A stretch of 8,606 nt of DNA from an uncultured Planctomycetia bacterium (GCA_937952135.1 CALFYL010000174.1:1-8606), one strand, 5' to 3'. Shown: positions 1 to 6,288, counted from the stretch's first letter. The notes: generated by a model from the letters alone, not told the origin. Numbers and translations are program-made.

Positions 1-32
1 GCTCGGTTCGGCCCGCTCGGTCGGGGCGCGAG

Positions 33-1646
33 TCAGCGGCGCTTCTTGCGCTTGTCCTTCTTGCGCTTGGAGCCGCTCTGGCGTGTGGGCGAGCTGCCCA
101 TCGGACGCGCGCCGGCGCCGGGACCGCCGCCCATCCCCCCCAGCGCGCCACCGAAGCCGCCTCCCAGACCTCCGCCCAGGCCTCCTCCGAGACCTCCGAG
201 TCCGGGCATTCCACCCCCGCCGCCGCCGAACAGGCCGCCGAGCCCGCCCCCGCCGAAGAGTCCGCCGCCCTCGGGCTTGGCCGCGAGTTCCCCCGTCGGC
301 GAAAGCGAGCGCAGCGTGTCCTGCTTCTGCTTCGAAGCCATCTTCGCCCCGAGGCCGAGCTTGTTGAGCTCCTTCATCATGCGCTTCATGCCCTGGTGGC
401 TCTTGAGCAGGTCCCCCACCGCGTTGGGCTCCTGTCCGGCGCCGCGCGCGATGCGCCGTCGCCGCGACATGTCGATGGTGTCGGGCCGCAGGCGCTCGCG
501 CGGCGTCATCGACGTGAACAGCGCCTCCATGCGCGCAAAGCGCTTGTCGTCGACGAGCGCGTCGAGGTCCCCCAGCTGCCCCATGCCGGGCATCATCGAG
601 AGCACCTTCTTGAGCGGCCCGAGGCGCTTGATCATGCGCAACTGAGCGAGCATGTCCTCGAGCGTGAAATCGCCCAGGACCATCTTCTCGAAGGACGCTT
701 GCGCCTCTTCCTCGCTGATCTTCGACGAGGCCGTCTCGACCAGGCCGACGACGTCGCCCATCCCGAGGATCCGGCCCGCCATGCGCCGCGGGTGGAACGC
801 GTCGAGGTCGTCGATCTTCTCGCCGATACCCGCGAACAGGATCGGCCGGCCGACGATCGACTTGATCGAGAGCGCCGCGCCGCCGCGCGCATCCCCGTCG
901 AGCTTGGTGAGGATCAGACCCGTGAGCTGCAGGCGCTCGTTGAAGGCCTGCGCCGAGCGCACGGCGTCCTGGCCCGTCATCGCGTCGACGACCAGCAACT
1001 GGTTGTGCGGCTGCGTGCGGCGCGCGACGTCCGCGACCTCGGCCATCATCTCGTCGTCGATGTGCAGGCGGCCGGCGGTGTCGAGAATGACGAGGTCGAA
1101 GCCGTTCTTCCTCGCGTGTTCGACGCCGCGCGCGCACACCTCGGGCGCTGCGACGCCTTCGACGTGGAACACGGCCACGTCGATCTTCGCGCCGAGGATT
1201 CGCAACTGCTCGACGGCGGCGGGACGCTTCACGTCGGCCGCGACGAGCAGCGGGCGGCGCTTGTGCTTGTCCTTGAGGTGCTTGGCGAGCTTCGCGCAGG
1301 TCGTCGTCTTGCCGGCGCCCTGCAGGCCGGCCATCAGCACGATCGTCGGCGGGCTCTTCGCGAACTCGAGCTTGCCGTCCTCGGGCCCCATCAGGGCCAC
1401 GAGCTCCTCGTGGCACGCGTGCACGAACTGCTGCGAGGCCTCGACGCCCCTGAGGACCTTCACGCCGAGCACGCGTTCGCGCACGCGGTCCGTGAAGTCG
1501 GCGGCGACCTTGTAGTGGACGTCCGCCTCGAGCAGCGCGGCGCGGACCGCGCGCAGGCCTTCGTCGATGTTCTCGGGGGAGAGCTCGGCCTGGCCGCGCA
1601 GGAAGTTGAAGGCGCCGGAAAGGCGCTGAGTGAGCGACTCGAACAT
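33..1646 (-). CDS. ffh: Signal recognition particle protein Ffh (SRP54 GTPase)
   Basis: Ffh is the GTPase of the signal recognition particle. It binds 4.5S/SRP RNA and the signal sequences of nascent membrane and secreted proteins, and docks with FtsY at the membrane. The 537-residue product opens MFESLTQRLSGAF, the canonical Ffh start, so the start is secure. An N-terminal helical bundle (about 1-90) precedes the G domain: P-loop GLQGAGKTTT (107-116), DVKRPAA (138-144), DTAGR (189-193), TKLD (247-250) and GIGEK (273-277). The Met-rich M domain spans about 318-430 and includes the RNA-binding segment SRRRRIARGAG (394-404), where many relatives have Ser rather than the second Ala. Bacterial Ffh is usually about 450 residues. 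The extra length is a Gly-rich tail (about 459-512) and a Lys/Arg-rich end (KRKKDKRKKRR). No Shine-Dalgarno sequence precedes the ATG. It lies 104 bp downstream of the membrane-protein gene on the same strand. Identification is near certain. Confidence 0.98.
   Translation of the reverse strand: MFESLTQRLSGAFNFLRGQAELSPENIDEGLRAVRAALLEADVHYKVAADFTDRVRERVLGVKVLRGVEASQQFVHACHEELVALMGPEDGKLEFAKSPPTIVLMAGLQGAGKTTTCAKLAKHLKDKHKRRPLLVAADVKRPAAVEQLRILGAKIDVAVFHVEGVAAPEVCARGVEHARKNGFDLVILDTAGRLHIDDEMMAEVADVARRTQPHNQLLVVDAMTGQDAVRSAQAFNERLQLTGLILTKLDGDARGGAALSIKSIVGRPILFAGIGEKIDDLDAFHPRRMAGRILGMGDVVGLVETASSKISEEEAQASFEKMVLGDFTLEDMLAQLRMIKRLGPLKKVLSMMPGMGQLGDLDALVDDKRFARMEALFTSMTPRERLRPDTIDMSRRRRIARGAGQEPNAVGDLLKSHQGMKRMMKELNKLGLGAKMASKQKQDTLRSLSPTGELAAKPEGGGLFGGGGLGGLFGGGGGGMPGLGGLGGGLGGGLGGGFGGALGGMGGGPGAGARPMGSSPTRQSGSKRKKDKRKKRR
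111..272 (-). repeat. Low-complexity Gly-rich coding repeat in the ffh tail
   Basis: This stretch encodes about 54 residues made almost only of Gly with Leu, Phe, Met, Pro and Ala, in irregular GGL/GGGF units. On the plus strand it reads as imperfect repeats of cctcc/gcctcc type. It lies after the M domain and before the basic C-terminus. The units are too short and degenerate to be a CRISPR or a clean tandem repeat. Such a tail is probably disordered and prone to length change between strains. Confidence 0.8.
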
Positions 1647-1661
1647 GGTTGAGAGCCGCGG

Positions 1662-1692
1662 ATTATGCGCGAAGACGACGCTCGCGCGTCAG
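1662..1692 (-). promoter_or_regulatory. Candidate sigma70-type promoter of ffh, close to the start codon
   Basis: On the minus strand, CTGACG (1692-1687; 4 of 6 to TTGACA) is separated by 19 bp from CATAAT (1667-1662; 5 of 6 to TATAAT). Only 15 bp separate the -10 box from the ATG at 1646, which predicts a leader of about 8-10 nt with no Shine-Dalgarno sequence. The AT-rich -10 stands out in this GC-rich DNA. The 19-bp spacer is longer than ideal, and no transcript data are available. Confidence 0.45.
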
Positions 1693-1743
1693 CGCCTTTG
1701 CCGCTTTCTCCTCGGGGGGCCGCGAACGGGTCGCCGAGGCGCG

Positions 1744-1761
1744 CGCCGGATCACTCCGGCG
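1744..1761 (-). terminator. Hairpin enclosing the stop codon of the membrane-protein gene
   Basis: The minus-strand RNA would read CGCCGGA-GUGA-UCCGGCG: a perfect 7-bp stem closed by a GNRA-type GUGA loop that contains the UGA stop codon at 1753-1751. No U-tract follows, so it is not a classical intrinsic terminator. It could mark a 3' end, stabilise RNA or be chance. The structure is seen; the role is inferred. Confidence 0.4.
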
Positions 1762-2626
1762 TGCTCAGGCGCGGAAGCTCGCCGCTGCGGTGCATGAAGC
1801 CGTACATCAGCGCGACCATCGAGAGCCCGACGGCGAACGGAACCGTGAACAGCAGCCCGATGAACAGGCCTGGGCAGCACCCGAGGAAGAAGGCCGCGAT
1901 GGAGGCGGCGAAGGTGATCAAGTACGTCAGGAACAGCCACCCGAACTGCCCGGAGCTCTGCTTGAAGGCCAGGACGAAGCAGTCGATCGGGCCCGTCTCG
2001 GCGTACACGAGCGCCTGGAACCACCACGCGATCCGGACGGCGAAGTAGATGCACAGAACGGTGAAGATCAGCACGCCGGGGATCAGCACCAAGTAGCCCA
2101 CGGCGCCTCCTTCGGTGATGGCGAGCAGCGCCGCGCCGGGGCCGACGAGCACGAGCAACGCCGCGCCCGCGATCAGCATCCCGCCGAACTGCGCGACGAG
2201 TTGCGCAAGCAGCGCTGGAACGAAGCGCGACGTTTCGAACAGCCGTCCGAGAGGCGGACGCTTGCCGCGGCACAGGTCGAGCGCGATCCGCGTTTGCCCG
2301 AGCATCATCCAGGCGGCGAGCGGAATGTTCAGCACCGAACCCATGAGGTTGAGCACGATGCCCAGCGTCTCGTACTCCGAATCGCCGGTGGCGCCGAGCG
2401 CGGTCTGGGCCACGAAGGAGAGGGTCGGAATCGGCAACTGCACCAAGATGGCGACGAGAAACGCCACGACCACCAGCGGCTGAGCGGTCAGCGCCCGCCA
2501 GGCGAAGCTGAACGCCTCGAACGGACTCCACTCGAGCGGTCCGTCGGCTCGGGGCGCCGCGGCGTCGGACTCCGGCGCCGGCTGCGGCGGCCGAAAAGGG
2601 TTCTCCGAATCGAAGGTATCCGGCAT
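1751..2626 (-). CDS. Polytopic integral membrane protein of unknown function
   Basis: This 291-residue protein is not one I recognise. Residues 1-45 are soluble, Pro/Ala/acid-rich, and begin MPDTFDSENPFRPPQP; this resembles the Asn-Pro-Tyr/Phe-Pro openings common in small planctomycete membrane proteins. Hydrophobic segments lie at about 50-73, 88-108, 136-165, 176-200, 228-250 and 254-277, giving about six membrane helices. The last segment ends in a short polar tail. No catalytic motif, transporter signature or signal peptide is visible. The pattern of long Gly/Ala-rich helices with a WWFQALVYAE segment (201-210) is loosely like the DUF975 or glycerophosphodiesterase-type membrane domains, but that is only a resemblance. 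The ATG at 2626 lacks a Shine-Dalgarno sequence. The gene lies 71 bp after murA and 104 bp before ffh on the same strand and may share a murA transcript. Coding status is well supported by the clean hydrophobic pattern and the absence of a better reading frame. Confidence 0.85.
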   Translation of the reverse strand: MPDTFDSENPFRPPQPAPESDAAAPRADGPLEWSPFEAFSFAWRALTAQPLVVVAFLVAILVQLPIPTLSFVAQTALGATGDSEYETLGIVLNLMGSVLNIPLAAWMMLGQTRIALDLCRGKRPPLGRLFETSRFVPALLAQLVAQFGGMLIAGAALLVLVGPGAALLAITEGGAVGYLVLIPGVLIFTVLCIYFAVRIAWWFQALVYAETGPIDCFVLAFKQSSGQFGWLFLTYLITFAASIAAFFLGCCPGLFIGLLFTVPFAVGLSMVALMYGFMHRSGELPRLSTPE

Positions 2627-2682
2627 GGGGTGTGTTCGAGCTTTGGGGAGCGAGGGTCGAAGAGGCGCCGCGCGCTACGGCG

Positions 2683-2696
2683 GCGGGAGCGCCCGC
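2683..2696 (-). terminator. Short GC hairpin directly after the murA stop codon
   Basis: A perfect 5-bp stem (minus strand GCGGG-CGCT-CCCGC) begins one base after the murA stop codon. It is short and lacks a U-tract, and a 5-bp stem is easily produced by chance in DNA this GC-rich. It is listed because similar hairpins sit at other stop codons in this window. Confidence 0.2.
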
Positions 2697-2697
2697 G

Positions 2698-4110
2698 TTA
2701 CGCGCCGGAAATCTGAGGCGCGGATTGCGAGGCGGCGCCGAGCGGCTGCAACTCCTTCACGGGCAGCGCGTCCGACGCGCGCTCCTCGTCGGGGGCGCCG
2801 GTGTCGAGCGGACTCGCGTCGGCGGCCAGCTTGTCGTCGACGCGCACGATCGACGCGCCGAGCGCCGCGAGCCGCTCCTCGATGTGCACGTACCCGCGGT
2901 CGATGTGGTAGACGCGGTGCACTTCCGTCGTGCCGCGGGCGATCAGGCCCGCGAGCACCAACGCCGCCGAAGCGCGCAGATCGGACGCCATGACCTGCGC
3001 CCCGGTCAGGTCGGCCGGCCCCATCACGATCGCCGCACCGCCCTGACGCCGGATGCTCGCGCCCATGCGCATCAACTCGGCCACGTGCATGTAGCGGTCG
3101 GGGAAGATCGTCTCGCTGATCAAGCTCATCCCGTTGGCGGTGGTCATCAGCGCCATCCACTGCGCCTGGAGGTCCGTCGGGAAGGCCGGATACGGAAGCG
3201 TCGTGACGTCGGTCGGCTTCGCGCGCCGCGCGCGCGTGTCGTAGGGAATCGTCGCGATCCAATCGTCGCCGTGCTCGAAGGGAAGCCCCGCTTCCTCGAG
3301 ACGCTCGAGCAGGATCATCAGATGGTCGGGGCGGCAGTTCTCGACGCGCACCGCGCCGCCGGTGATGGCGCCCGCGATGACGTACGTGCCCGCCTCGATG
3401 CGGTCGGGGATCACGGCGTGTTCGGCGCCGTGGAGGCGCGCGACGCCTTCGATCTCGATGCGCGGCGAACCCAGTCCGCGGATCTTCGCGCCCATCTTGA
3501 GCAGGCAATCGCCGAGGTCGACCACTTCGGGCTCGCAGGCGGCGCCGTGGATCACCGTGCGGCCCTTCGCGAGCGTCGCCGCCATCATCACGTTCGCGGT
3601 GCCGAGCACGGTGGGCCCCTGCGCGCCGCCGAGGTACATCTCGCCGCCGATCAGACCGCGCATCGCTTCGGCGCGGACGTCGCCGCCGGCGAGCTCCACC
3701 TTGGCGCCGAGCGAGCGCATGCCCTTCAAGTGCAAATCGATCGGCCGCACGCCGATCACGCAGCCGCCCGGGAGGCTCACGCACGCGCGGTGCGTACGCG
3801 CGAGCAACGGACCGAGCACGGACACCGAGCCGCGCATCTTGCGCACGTGCTCCCAGGTCGCCTCGGTTCCCGGCACCGAGGCCGAGCAGACTTCGATGCC
3901 GCCCGTCGACGAGCGCCGAACCTTCGAGCCCAGGCTCTCGAGCACCTTCAGCATCGAGCGCACGTCCGAAACGTTCGGAGCGTTCGGGATCACGAGCGGC
4001 TCGTCGGTGAGCAGCGACGCCGCCAGCACCGGCAGCACCGCGTTCTTCGATCCCTCGACCCGCACCGATCCGCGCAGCGGCCGACCGCCCTGGATCACGA
4101 ACTTGTCCAT
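2698..4110 (-). CDS. murA: UDP-N-acetylglucosamine 1-carboxyvinyltransferase (MurA)
   Basis: MurA transfers enolpyruvate from phosphoenolpyruvate to UDP-GlcNAc in the cytoplasm, the first committed step of peptidoglycan synthesis and the target of fosfomycin. The 470-residue protein keeps the key residues: Lys22 in EGSKNAVLP, Cys117 in LPGGCVIG (the fosfomycin-reactive Cys115 of E. coli), Asp313 in YPAFPTDLQ, Arg379 in SDLRAS and Arg405 in HIDRGY. The usual length is about 420 residues. The extra 40 or so (about 430-470) form a Pro/Ala/acid-rich C-terminal tail outside the fold. The ATG at 4110 is chosen because it begins MDKFVIQGG at the family start and has an AGGAGG four bases upstream. 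The frame stays open to an ATG at 4263, but that extension is non-homologous. The gene lies 192 bp after the HIT gene and 71 bp before the membrane-protein gene. No confident promoter was seen in the 192-bp gap. An intact Cys predicts fosfomycin sensitivity at the enzyme level. Confidence 0.97.
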   Translation of the reverse strand: MDKFVIQGGRPLRGSVRVEGSKNAVLPVLAASLLTDEPLVIPNAPNVSDVRSMLKVLESLGSKVRRSSTGGIEVCSASVPGTEATWEHVRKMRGSVSVLGPLLARTHRACVSLPGGCVIGVRPIDLHLKGMRSLGAKVELAGGDVRAEAMRGLIGGEMYLGGAQGPTVLGTANVMMAATLAKGRTVIHGAACEPEVVDLGDCLLKMGAKIRGLGSPRIEIEGVARLHGAEHAVIPDRIEAGTYVIAGAITGGAVRVENCRPDHLMILLERLEEAGLPFEHGDDWIATIPYDTRARRAKPTDVTTLPYPAFPTDLQAQWMALMTTANGMSLISETIFPDRYMHVAELMRMGASIRRQGGAAIVMGPADLTGAQVMASDLRASAALVLAGLIARGTTEVHRVYHIDRGYVHIEERLAALGASIVRVDDKLAADASPLDTGAPDEERASDALPVKELQPLGAASQSAPQISGA

Positions 4111-4114
4111 CGCC

Positions 4115-4120
4115 CCTCCT
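4115..4120 (-). promoter_or_regulatory. Strong Shine-Dalgarno site that sets the murA start
   Basis: The minus strand carries a full AGGAGG, four bases before the ATG at 4110. It is the only strong Shine-Dalgarno sequence found before any gene here, and it rules in favour of 4110 over the upstream in-frame ATG at 4263. The spacing is slightly short. Confidence 0.7.
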
Positions 4121-4277
4121 CGCGCCGACGCTGCGGCGCACGCCCGAATCGAGCGAGGCGACGTCTCGACGCGGACGCGCAGCTCGCCGACACGTTTCAG
4201 CAAATCGAAGCCGCGAGTTCCAGAGGCTCGTCGACAATCGCGTTCGCCCCGCGCGAATCGCAACGCTCGGGGCTCGG

Positions 4278-4294
4278 GACGCGAACTCCGCGTC
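4278..4294 (-). terminator. Hairpin just downstream of the HIT gene
   Basis: A perfect 6-bp stem with a 5-base loop (minus strand GACGCG-GAGTT-CGCGTC) starts 8 bases after the HIT stop codon. There is no following U-tract. It may be a weak terminator or 3'-end structure, or it may be chance in GC-rich DNA. Confidence 0.25.
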
Positions 4295-4302
4295 GCGCGC
4301 GC

Positions 4303-4647
4303 TCAGCTCGTGCGCGAGAGCATCGGACCCAAGCGCCGTCCGCCCAGCACATGCAAGTGCAGGTGCTCGACTTCCTGTCCGCCGTCGCCGCGCGTGTTCG
4401 CGATGACGCGGAAGCCGCGCTCGAGCCCGAGTTCGCGCGCGACCTGCGCCGCCGTGAGCAGCAATTCGCCCGCGAGCTCCGGGTCGACGAGTTCCCACAG
4501 CGACGCGACGTGCTCGCGCGGCGTCACGAGCACGTGCGTCGGCGCGAGCGGGCGGCGGTCGTGGAAGGCGAGCGTTCGCGCGCTCGAGTGCACGAGCCGG
4601 GCCGGCGCCTCGCCGCTCGCAATTCGACAGAAAATGCAGTCCTGCAT
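4303..4647 (-). CDS. HIT (histidine triad) family nucleotide-binding hydrolase, HinT-like
   Basis: HIT/HinT proteins are small cytoplasmic homodimers that hydrolyse nucleoside phosphoramidates and related adenylated compounds. The 114-residue protein matches the family's usual length of about 110-140. It opens MQDCIFCRI with the CxxC pair (Cys4, Cys7) of zinc-containing Hint proteins, and has a PREH element (43-46). It ends with the signature GQEVEHLHLHVLGGR, in which His95, His97 and His99 form the triad and His97 is the expected nucleophile. The ATG at 4647 is chosen because the homology starts there. The frame is open to 4974, but the extra part is unlike the family and would overlap the promoter region and start of the divergent gene. 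No Shine-Dalgarno is visible; a TACAGT box six bases upstream suggests a leaderless mRNA. The gene is first in the leftward run, 192 bp before murA. The precise substrate cannot be told from sequence, and other HIT branches such as Ap4A hydrolases are possible. Confidence 0.93.
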   Translation of the reverse strand: MQDCIFCRIASGEAPARLVHSSARTLAFHDRRPLAPTHVLVTPREHVASLWELVDPELAGELLLTAAQVARELGLERGFRVIANTRGDGGQEVEHLHLHVLGGRRLGPMLSRTS

Positions 4648-4653
4648 GGCGCG

Positions 4654-4659
4654 ACTGTA
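4654..4659 (-). promoter_or_regulatory. Candidate -10 box for leaderless transcription of the HIT gene
   Basis: TACAGT on the minus strand fits the TANNNT -10 core and ends six bases before the ATG at 4647. That places the expected transcription start at or next to the A of the ATG. No good -35 box is seen at 16-19 bp upstream, so the support is positional only. Confidence 0.3.
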
Positions 4660-4738
4660 CGGACCGCCCCGCGGCGGCGCGCGGGCTCGTCCGCCGCTCT
4701 CCGAGGCCCCGGGCGCGCCCCCGCTCACCGCACTCAAG

Positions 4739-4768
4739 TTGACGCCCGATCCGCGCTCTGGATATCCT
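4739..4768 (+). promoter_or_regulatory. Candidate sigma70-type promoter of the TPR/alphaCTD gene
   Basis: TTGACG (4739-4744; 5 of 6) is followed after 18 bp by TATCCT (4763-4768; 4 of 6, keeping the TA...T core). The predicted start near 4775 gives a leader of about 69 bases before the ATG at 4844. It is the best promoter match in the divergent intergenic region 4648-4843. It may also drive ruvA and serA. No operator or riboswitch structure was recognised in the leader. Confidence 0.5.
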
Positions 4769-4843
4769 TCCGCGCTTGCCGACGGCGCTCTCGACGCGCC
4801 CGATCGACCATCCCTGGTCCCGCACCCTCTCTTTGGCCCAACG

Positions 4844-6256
4844 ATGACCACCAGCCCGTCCGCCCTCGACGCGACGACCGACGCCCCGGCGCCCGAAGCC
4901 GCCTTCGACCTGCGCACGGCCCCGATCCCCAACTTCACCACGCTCGCGCAGGCTCGTACGGAAGTGTTCCGCACGCGCCGCTCGCTGGAGAGCTTCGCGC
5001 GCGAGGTCGAGTCGATGGGGACCGCCGGCGACGAAGGCCGCCGCCGCGGGCTGGGCCTGTGGATGATCGGCCGCTACCCCGAAGCCGTCCAAGCGCTCGC
5101 GCCGTACGAACAGAACGACGTCGTCGCCTCCTTCACGCTCGGCGGAGCGCTCATGTCGCTCGGCCGCTGCAGCGAGGCGGCGCCGATCTTCGAGCGCCTC
5201 GCCCGCCAGTACCCGACCGAGCCCAAGCCGCGCGGTCTGTGGATGGAAGCGCAGATCGAGATCGCGCTCGAGAAGGGTGAAGCCGAGGACGTCGCCGCGA
5301 AGATCATGGCCGACCTCGAGGCAGCACCTTCGGAGTTCGCGAGCAGCGCGGAGTTCCACTACCTGCGCGGCCGCGCGCTGGAGCTGCGCCACGAGTTCGA
5401 AGCGGCGCTCGACGATTACGCCGCCGCGCGCGAGATCGATCCCGCGCACCGCACGAACCTCTCGCGCCTCGCGCACCTCGCCGAGCGCTGCGGCCTCGAC
5501 GACCTCGCGCTCGAGGCCTACAAGTCCCTCGCCCGCCAACTGCCGATCGACAAGTCGGTGCTCTTCAACCTCGGCATCCTGCTCGAGGACCTCGGCCGCG
5601 ACCAGGAAGCGGCGGCCTGCTACGACATCATCGTGCGCAACGATCCGATGAACCAGCGCGCCCGCATCTACCTCGAGGACGCGCGCTCGGCGATCGACAT
5701 GTACTACGACGAGGATCTGGAGCGGAAGGAAGACCGCCTGAACCAGATCCTGCGCACGCCGATCACCGACTTCGAACTGTCGGTGCGCGCGCGCAACTGC
5801 CTCAACAAGATGAACATCCTGGTGCTGGGCGACCTGGTGAAGCTCACCGAGCCCGAGCTGCTCTCCTACAAGAACTTCGGCGAGACCTCGCTGAACGAGA
5901 TCAAGGAGATCCTCGGCAGCAAGGGTCTGCGCCTGGGCATGAAGCACGAGGAAGCGGTCGCTTCCGTCGAGGCGGCGGCGCGTCCGCGCGCTGCGGCGGC
6001 CGCGGCGGCTGCGGCTGCGGGCGCCCCGAGCGGCGCCGACAGCTCGAGCATGCTCGAACGGCCGCTGGCGCAGCTCGATCTGTCGATCCGCGTGCGCCGC
6101 GCCCTTGAGAACCTGTCCTGCATGACGCTCGGCGACGTGGTCCAGCACGCGGAAGACGAACTGCTGTCGATGCCGAACTTCGGCCAGACCTCGCTGCAGG
6201 AACTCAAGCGCAAGCTCGCCGACTTCGGACTGAAGCTCAACGAGACCAACAAGTAG
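4844..6256 (+). CDS. TPR protein with two RNA-polymerase alpha C-terminal domains
   Basis: This 470-residue protein is not an RNA polymerase alpha subunit: the N-terminal assembly domain is absent. Residues 1-60 are Ala/Pro-rich then charged. About 68-285 are TPR-like helical repeats, clearest at 80-126, 169-203, 204-238 and 239-272 (for example NLGILLEDLGRDQEAAACYD). A first alphaCTD (about 298-366) reads TPITDFELSVRARNCL...KNFGETSLNEIK...GLRLGM, close to E. coli RpoA. It keeps the equivalents of Arg265 (Arg315), Asn268 (Asn318), Cys269 (Cys319), Gly296 (Gly346), Ser299 (Ser349) and Glu302 (Glu352). A linker with ten Ala follows. A second, diverged alphaCTD (about 404-465) keeps Arg416, Gly447, Ser450 and Glu453 but has Arg419 where Asn268 would be. 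TPRs bind proteins and alphaCTDs bind DNA or transcription factors, so a transcription-linked adaptor is plausible; this is inference. The ATG at 4844 is the first after the candidate promoter. No Shine-Dalgarno is seen, and the start is less certain than the domains. ruvA follows after 72 bp. Confidence 0.92.
   Translation: MTTSPSALDATTDAPAPEAAFDLRTAPIPNFTTLAQARTEVFRTRRSLESFAREVESMGTAGDEGRRRGLGLWMIGRYPEAVQALAPYEQNDVVASFTLGGALMSLGRCSEAAPIFERLARQYPTEPKPRGLWMEAQIEIALEKGEAEDVAAKIMADLEAAPSEFASSAEFHYLRGRALELRHEFEAALDDYAAAREIDPAHRTNLSRLAHLAERCGLDDLALEAYKSLARQLPIDKSVLFNLGILLEDLGRDQEAAACYDIIVRNDPMNQRARIYLEDARSAIDMYYDEDLERKEDRLNQILRTPITDFELSVRARNCLNKMNILVLGDLVKLTEPELLSYKNFGETSLNEIKEILGSKGLRLGMKHEEAVASVEAAARPRAAAAAAAAAAGAPSGADSSSMLERPLAQLDLSIRVRRALENLSCMTLGDVVQHAEDELLSMPNFGQTSLQELKRKLADFGLKLNETNK
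5990..6019 (+). repeat. Poly-alanine (GCN) run between the two alphaCTDs
   Basis: Ten consecutive Ala codons encode residues 383-392 of the TPR/alphaCTD protein, within an Ala-rich linker covering about 376-394. The codons are mixed (gct, gcg, gcc), so the run is selected at protein level or old rather than a fresh slippage expansion. It likely acts as a hinge or short helix between the domains. Confidence 0.75.
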
Positions 6257-6261
6257 CGCTT

Positions 6262-6288
6262 CGGCGCGGGTTCGCCGGGCCCGCGCCG
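6262..6288 (+). terminator. GC-rich hairpin after the TPR/alphaCTD gene
   Basis: A perfect 9-bp stem (CGGCGCGGG at 6262-6270 with CCCGCGCCG at 6280-6288) and a 9-base loop begin six bases after the TAG stop. It is the longest perfect hairpin noticed in an intergenic gap here. No T-run follows, so it would be a U-less terminator, an attenuating structure before ruvA, or an RNA-stabilising 3' end. Confidence 0.45.

Noticed and set aside
130..260. Repeat-like plus-strand cctcc/gcc units considered as a CRISPR or tandem array
   Set aside because: The units are short and irregular with no spacers, and they are explained as Gly codons in the ffh tail.
396..1652. A 418-codon plus-strand open frame over ffh
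   Set aside because: It is antisense to a complete ffh with all GTPase motifs. The product is Arg/His/Glu-rich low-complexity sequence.
1710..1739. CCTCGG...CCGAGG inverted repeat considered as a terminator
   Set aside because: The stem is only 6 bp with an 18-base loop, it has no T-run, and it overlaps no clear transcript end better than the hairpin at 1744-1761.
1649..2716. Plus-strand open frame over the membrane-protein gene
   Set aside because: The minus strand gives a clean multi-helix hydrophobic pattern. The plus-strand product is a Glu/Arg/Gln-rich artefact.
4111..4263. N-terminal extension of MurA to the ATG at 4263
   Set aside because: The added 51 residues are unlike MurA, and the ATG at 4110 has the AGGAGG site and the family start sequence.
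3362..4843. Plus-strand upstream extension of the TPR/alphaCTD frame
   Set aside because: The frame is open but antisense to murA and the HIT gene, shows no homology, and lies upstream of the candidate promoter at 4739-4768. The protein is taken to start at 4844.
4648..4974. N-terminal extension of the HIT protein
   Set aside because: It would overlap the divergent gene and both candidate promoters. HIT homology begins exactly at the ATG at 4647.
2632..5280. An 882-codon plus-strand open frame
   Set aside because: It is antisense to murA and HIT and out of frame with the TPR gene. The composition is Arg/His/Asp-rich noise.
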